A program made the position numbers and the translations under genes. The notes beneath the pieces are model-generated. The model was not told the origin of the DNA. It made no database searches and was given only the letters and a program-made list of their open reading frames with translations. Positions 6,530 to 8,811 of a DNA stretch of 8,811 bases are shown in pieces (the first letter of the stretch is position 1; every line of letters begins with the position of its first letter). The stretch comes from Lachnoclostridium sp. UBA3262 (GTDB taxonomy: Bacteria; Bacillota; Clostridia; Lachnospirales; Lachnospiraceae): NCBI GenBank assembly GCA_002362575.1, contig DEUM01000053.1, positions 1-8,811 of the forward strand, read 5' to 3'.

Positions 6530-6559
6530 ATGTCAGCACGTGTTTTTCGCTTAAGGTAA
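6530..6559 (+). CDS. Nine-residue leader peptide MSARVFRLR of the erm attenuator
   Basis: ATG at 6530 has an excellent AAGGAGGT (6515-6522) at good spacing and reads Met-Ser-Ala-Arg-Val-Phe-Arg-Leu-Arg, then TAA. The Arg-Leu-Arg ending matches the Arg/Lys-X-Arg/Lys arrest motif known from macrolide-responsive leaders such as ErmDL (MTHSMRLR...). Residues 7-9 here occupy almost the same distance from the start as Arg6-Leu7-Arg8 there. Transcription terminators follow directly, so the inferred role is to sense ribosome-targeting antibiotics by stalling. The peptide itself has no other expected function. Confidence 0.75.
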   Translation: MSARVFRLR

Positions 6560-6571
6560 GAGTGGTAATAA

Positions 6572-6603
6572 AAAGACAGCCTGCTTAAAACAGGTTCTTT
6601 TTT
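6572..6603 (+). terminator. Intrinsic terminator 1 of the erm leader (attenuator)
   Basis: AGCCTG (6578-6583) pairs with CAGGTT (6591-6596, one G-U) around a CTTAAAA loop. The helix can be lengthened by AAAG pairing with CTTT past a small bulge. Six Ts follow at 6598-6603. It begins 12-18 bases after the leader-peptide stop, the usual place for a translation-controlled attenuator. Confidence 0.7.
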
Positions 6604-6625
6604 GCGTGCCTAAGTGGAGGACAAT

Positions 6626-6649
6626 GTGCAGATGACTGATGCTTTGTAG
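6626..6649 (+). CDS. Possible second leader mini-ORF (GTG start, seven codons)
   Basis: TGGAGG (6615-6620) is a good Shine-Dalgarno. Five bases later GTG opens a frame reading Met-Gln-Met-Thr-Asp-Ala-Leu and ending TAG at 6649. A nearer ATG at 6624 gives only Met-Cys-Arg. The frame runs across the whole 5' arm and most of the loop of terminator 2, so a translating ribosome would prevent that hairpin. There is no protein-level evidence. Confidence 0.3.
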   Translation: MQMTDAL

Positions 6650-6666
6650 TGTGTCAGTGTTTTTTT
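6635..6666 (+). terminator. Intrinsic terminator 2 of the erm leader
   Basis: ACTGATGC (6635-6642) pairs with GTGTCAGT (6651-6658) through eight pairs including two G-U, with an 8-base loop. A G and seven Ts (6660-6666) follow directly. Confidence 0.65.
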
Positions 6667-6686
6667 GTTGTTTCCTTATGTATATG

Positions 6687-6723
6687 CAGGAGAATCTGTT
6701 TCGGGTATTTCTCCTGTTTTTTT
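6687..6723 (+). terminator. Intrinsic terminator 3 of the erm leader
   Basis: CAGGAGAA (6687-6694) and TTCTCCTG (6709-6716) form a perfect 8-bp stem with a 14-base loop, followed by seven Ts (6717-6723). It is the best of the three terminators. Its 3' arm CTCCTG is also complementary to the erm ribosome binding site at 6752-6757. Confidence 0.85.
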
Positions 6724-6757
6724 ATTACCATTTTTAATGTGAATAAAAAAACAGGAG
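6711..6757 (+). promoter_or_regulatory. Shine-Dalgarno-sequestering hairpin of the Erm-like gene
   Basis: CTCCTGTTTTTTTATT (6711-6726) and AATAAAAAAACAGGAG (6742-6757) are a perfect 16-base inverted repeat with a 15-base spacer. G-U pairs can extend it further into the GGG of the ribosome binding site, and the loop has a 4-bp inner stem (CATT/AATG). It buries AGGAGG (6753-6758), which serves the ATG at 6767. It is mutually exclusive with terminator 3, sharing CTCCTG (6711-6716). Confidence 0.8.
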
Positions 6758-6766
6758 GGAAAATAT

Positions 6767-7363
6767 ATGTCTAGGAAATATAGAAGAAATAGGAAGAAGT
6801 CTGCCCATTTACAGGAAATATATGCGTCGCAGAATTTTTTGACCAGTAGGAGGCTTTTGGAAAGAATTGTGAGGATAAGTACCATTACAAAGAACGACCT
6901 TGTGATAGAAATCGGTACCGGGAAAGGGCATTTGACAGAGGTGCTTTGCAGAAGGGCAAAGTATGTTTACTCAATGGAGATAGATAAAAAACTGTATGAA
7001 CGGGCAAAGGAGCGGTTACAGAAGGAAGATAATTTAAAAATAATGTGCAGAGATTTTATGCAATATCAACTGCCCAGTCGAATAAACTACAAGGTGTTTG
7101 CCAATATTCCCTATAATATAACGACAGGAATAGTAAAGAAACTTACCGAGGATGCGCATCCTCCCTCAGAAATCTGGCTTGTGATGGAAAAGGGGGCGGC
7201 GAAGCGGTTTTTGGGAGTGCCAAAGGAAACAAAATATTCTTTATTGCTGAAACGCAGGTGGGATTTGGAGATTGTTTACTATTTTTCCAGAGAAGATTTT
7301 CATCCGAAGCCTTCCGTTGACTCGGTACTGTTGCATTTTTTGCAAAAGAAAAGAAAGGAGTAG
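6767..7363 (+). CDS. Short Erm-type 23S rRNA adenine-N6 (di)methyltransferase
   Basis: A 198-residue SAM-dependent methyltransferase of the Erm/KsgA family; Erm enzymes methylate A2058 of 23S rRNA and give macrolide-lincosamide-streptogramin B resistance. Visible signatures are SQNFLTS (21-27), SAM-binding EIGTGKGHLT (48-57), acidic Glu71 after the second strand, the catalytic NIPYNIT (113-119; NIPY is Erm-like, KsgA has NLPY), and FHPKPSVDSVL (178-188). A basic KYRRNRKK N terminus precedes the fold. Usual Erm proteins have about 245 or more residues; this one stops a few residues after FHPKPSV and lacks the helical C-terminal domain. No other frame downstream restores it. Erm(37) of Mycobacterium tuberculosis is a known natural short form. 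The long attenuator leader indicates induction. Family call is firm, activity on A2058 is inferred. Confidence 0.85.
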   Translation: MSRKYRRNRKKSAHLQEIYASQNFLTSRRLLERIVRISTITKNDLVIEIGTGKGHLTEVLCRRAKYVYSMEIDKKLYERAKERLQKEDNLKIMCRDFMQYQLPSRINYKVFANIPYNITTGIVKKLTEDAHPPSEIWLVMEKGAAKRFLGVPKETKYSLLLKRRWDLEIVYYFSREDFHPKPSVDSVLLHFLQKKRKE

Positions 7364-7367
7364 GAGG

Positions 7368-7403
7368 ATGAAAAGCAGATACTTTCCGGTTTACGGGTTA
7401 TAG
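7368..7403 (+). CDS. Possible 11-codon ORF just after the Erm-like gene
   Basis: AAAGGAG (7354-7360) lies seven bases before ATG 7368, which reads Met-Lys-Ser-Arg-Tyr-Phe-Pro-Val-Tyr-Gly-Leu and stops. It starts four bases after the erm stop and could be translated by coupling. I recognise no function, and chance is quite possible. Confidence 0.2.
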   Translation: MKSRYFPVYGL

Positions 7404-7413
7404 ATTTTATTCT

Positions 7414-7442
7414 TTGCTGTATGTTCGACATTGTGTTATAAT
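7414..7442 (+). promoter_or_regulatory. Promoter of the zinc-ribbon membrane protein gene
   Basis: TTGCTG (7414-7419) and a perfect TATAAT (7437-7442) are spaced by 17 bases, with an extended -10 TG at 7434-7435. The transcript would begin near 7449, just before the GGAGGG at 7462-7467. This makes the gene independent of erm. Confidence 0.75.
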
Positions 7443-7477
7443 TTTTCTGAAAATATTTTTTGGAGGGCAATGAAATT

Positions 7478-8272
7478 ATGAAATGTGTGAATTGTGGGCA
7501 TGACAATGAAGAAAATGCCAGATTTTGTCAAGGATGTGGAGCTGCTTTAGAGACGAATCGTAATTCTCTGTCTGAGCTTATGCTTCAGTTATTGAATGAT
7601 AATATGTTTATGGTGCTATGTATTTTACTGAGTGTCAGCGTTGGGTTTTCTTTAATTACTGCAAATTTTTCTGTCGTCAATATACTTATGACGATTTTTC
7701 TTTGGCTGGTTTTTGCTCAAAGCAAAGAAGGAAACAGTAGCCCAAAGCATATGCGTTGTGTAAGTGGTACAATTTTTGCTTCCTACATAATACAATGGGT
7801 TTTGTGTTGCATTTATGCCCTTACAGGTTTATTCTTTACGGTTTTGTATTTTATGAGTAAGGACAGGTTATGGGAGGCGTTTTACTCGGAATTTGGTTCA
7901 TATTTTGGTAAGTATTTTGGAGTTTTCAACTCGGTGGCGGATGTTGTATTGATTCTTTTTTCTATCGGACTTATTATAATGGCAATAGTGGGGGCATGTT
8001 TAAATGTGTTTGGGTGGCGTACGATACACCGCTTTGCGCAATCTCTTTACAGAAATCTTGAATATGGACAAGCGAATATCGTAAAGTGTGGTGCAGCACA
8101 AGCTTGGATGATTGTATATGGAGTAATAAATGCGTTATCAGCAGCGGTGTCTTTATCAGGGGGTAATTTGGTTACCTTTTTGTCGCAAGGTTGTATGTCG
8201 ACAGTATTTATCATGGGCAGCGTCTTAGTCAACAAATATTTTGGCAAGGGAAGCGAAAATACTGCAGAATAG
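7478..8272 (+). CDS. Zinc-ribbon multi-pass membrane protein of unknown function
   Basis: A 264-residue protein. The first 21 residues are a zinc-ribbon knuckle pair, Cys3-x2-Cys6 and Cys17-x2-Cys20 (CVNCGHDN...FCQGCGA), as in many Firmicutes zinc-ribbon membrane proteins. A polar linker is followed by about six hydrophobic segments, near residues 43-60, 64-80, 98-125, 152-178, 207-228 and 230-252. The zinc knuckle is probably cytoplasmic. I chose ATG 7478 because GGAGGG at 7462-7467 precedes it; a TTG at 7460 would place the start within that ribosome binding site. It has its own extended -10 promoter. The end overlaps the GNAT remnant by 32 bases in another frame. No enzymatic motif is seen and the function is unknown. 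Confidence 0.8.
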   Translation: MKCVNCGHDNEENARFCQGCGAALETNRNSLSELMLQLLNDNMFMVLCILLSVSVGFSLITANFSVVNILMTIFLWLVFAQSKEGNSSPKHMRCVSGTIFASYIIQWVLCCIYALTGLFFTVLYFMSKDRLWEAFYSEFGSYFGKYFGVFNSVADVVLILFSIGLIIMAIVGACLNVFGWRTIHRFAQSLYRNLEYGQANIVKCGAAQAWMIVYGVINALSAAVSLSGGNLVTFLSQGCMSTVFIMGSVLVNKYFGKGSENTAE

Positions 8273-8579
8273 AAAAGAGGATAAGATTTATGTTGCCGTT
8301 ATTGGGGAAGAAATAGCGGGGTATGTTCATGCAAGTGATTATGATACGATTTATGCGCCTCATATGAAAAATATATTGGGGATAGCAGTTGCGGCGACAT
8401 GGAAGCGCAGAGGAGTTGGCAGTACATTGCTGGCAGAGGTTGAAAGCTGGGCCAAAGAGACTGGGGCGTGCGGAGTAAGACTCGCTTCCGGTTCGTCCCG
8501 GATGGGAGCACATGCGTTTTATCGTAGTCTTGGTTATAGCGAAGATAAAATGCAGCTAAGATTACTGAAGATGTTTTGA
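8241..8579 (+). pseudogene. GNAT acetyltransferase remnant lacking its N-terminal part
   Basis: From about residue 9 the 112-residue frame is a clear GNAT C-terminal two-thirds: NRKEDKIYVAVIGEEIAGYVHA, then KNILGIAVAATWKRRGVGST with the acetyl-CoA loop KRRGVG (55-60), and HAFYRSLGY (91-99). A normal GNAT of about 140-150 residues has a first strand and two helices before this point, which are absent. The frame is closed by TAG at 8226-8228. The only early start is a TTG (8241) with no Shine-Dalgarno, inside the end of the zinc-ribbon gene. An ATG at 8290 is in another frame. I read it as a 5'-truncated gene left by a deletion or recombination near 8240-8260, although expression by re-initiation after the upstream stop cannot be excluded. 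Confidence 0.7.
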
Positions 8580-8643
8580 AATAATTAACAATTAAAAAAA
8601 TAATTTTATTTTGAAAGAACTTTGTTCTTATTGACAAAAACAT
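8580..8643. other. AT-rich spacer before the tRNA promoter
   Basis: This stretch is mostly A and T. It contains AAGAAC (8615-8620) and GTTCTT (8624-8629), a 6-bp dyad with a 3-base loop, but neither strand has a T-run after it. No gene is visible. Confidence 0.5.
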
Positions 8644-8672
8644 TTGACATTGGTCATCTTTTTTGGTAATAT
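8644..8672 (+). promoter_or_regulatory. Strong promoter of the tRNA-Leu gene
   Basis: A perfect TTGACA (8644-8649) and TAATAT (8667-8672) are spaced by exactly 17 bases. Transcription would start near 8679, about 36 bases before the tRNA. A second TTGACA at 8631-8636 has no fitting -10 box. Confidence 0.8.
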
Positions 8673-8714
8673 ATTATTCGCTGACAGGTTACAGACCGGT
8701 CACAAATTAAAAGT

Positions 8715-8797
8715 GCGGAGTTGCTGGAATTGGCAGACAGGCATGACTAAGGATCATGTGCTCGTAGGGCGTGTGGGTTCAAGTCCCATACTCCGCA
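8715..8797 (+). tRNA. tRNA-Leu (anticodon AAG)
   Basis: A full class II cloverleaf of 83 bases. The acceptor GCGGAGT pairs with ACTCCGC (8790-8796) and is followed by discriminator A. The D-arm contains CTGGAATTGGCAGACAG. The anticodon stem CATGA/TCATG encloses loop CTAAGGA, giving anticodon AAG. The long variable arm has a GCTC/GGGC stem, and the T-arm is GTGGG-TTCAAGT-CCCAT. The long variable arm, the A73 discriminator and the AAG anticodon all indicate leucine (CUU/CUC codons, more if A34 is edited to inosine). CCA is not encoded. Its 3' end is near the window edge. Confidence 0.95.
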
Positions 8798-8811
8798 TTA
8801 TAGAAAAGGCT

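Noticed and set aside
6678..6737. A 19-codon frame from ATG 6678 through terminator 3
   Set aside because: No Shine-Dalgarno precedes it and its Phe-rich content is just the T-run being read; kept only as a remark.
7460..7477. TTG at 7460 as the start of the zinc-ribbon protein
   Set aside because: The codon overlaps the GGAGGG that serves ATG 7478, and starting at 7478 places the zinc knuckle at the N terminus.
7364..7477. Missing Erm C-terminal domain encoded in another frame after the stop
   Set aside because: The other frames show no match to the Erm C-terminal helical segment, and a promoter for the next gene occupies the region.
8611..8630. AAGAAC/GTTCTT hairpin as a terminator
   Set aside because: AT-rich 6-bp stem with no T-run on either strand.

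Overview
The window looks like chromosomal DNA of a low-GC Gram-positive anaerobe, probably a gut-type Clostridia/Lachnospiraceae. The grounds are AT-rich DNA, strong AGGAGG-type ribosome binding sites, consensus sigma-A-like promoters, short U-tailed intrinsic terminators, and a tRNA-Leu with anticodon AAG and no encoded CCA. The taxon is inferred; no species marker is present. No transposase, integrase, phage gene or CRISPR array is visible.

Left part (1-4852). A nucleoside-phosphorylase-family gene (46-837) is followed by a TetR-type regulator (916-1506). The regulator converges on, and overlaps by four bases, a three-gene minus-strand operon. In transcription order the operon encodes a free-standing condensation-domain (HxxxD) acyltransferase (4712-3327), a 79-residue acyl/peptidyl carrier protein (3299-3060) and an AMP-forming acyl/aminoacyl ligase (3056-1503). 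Together they can activate an acid as an adenylate, load it on a phosphopantetheinyl carrier and transfer it to an unknown acceptor. This is a non-ribosomal-peptide-like or Dlt-like acyl-transfer system split into single-domain proteins, and its product cannot be read from the sequence.

Middle part (4824-6458). A membrane-anchored alpha/beta hydrolase (5839-4874, minus strand) has its own promoter and terminator, so it is probably not in the ligase operon. Divergent from it is a GNAT acetyltransferase. Its apparent ATG (5940) lies on the predicted transcription start, and its real start is more likely a GTG at 6000 behind a good Shine-Dalgarno.

Regulatory leader (6459-6766) and short Erm-like gene (6767-7363). 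About 300 bases precede a 198-residue Erm-type rRNA adenine dimethyltransferase that lacks the usual C-terminal domain. They hold a near-perfect 26-bp palindrome, a nine-codon leader peptide ending Arg-Leu-Arg, three successive intrinsic terminators, a second possible mini-ORF, and a perfect 16-bp inverted repeat that sequesters the erm ribosome binding site. One CTCCTG segment is both the 3' arm of the last terminator and the anti-Shine-Dalgarno. This looks like antibiotic-responsive attenuation with several layers and is the most striking regulatory structure in the window.

Right part (7364-8811). A zinc-ribbon multi-span membrane protein with its own promoter (7478-8272) overlaps a GNAT remnant that lacks its N-terminal part (8241-8579). 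A strong promoter (8644-8672) then drives tRNA-Leu(AAG) (8715-8797) at the window edge.
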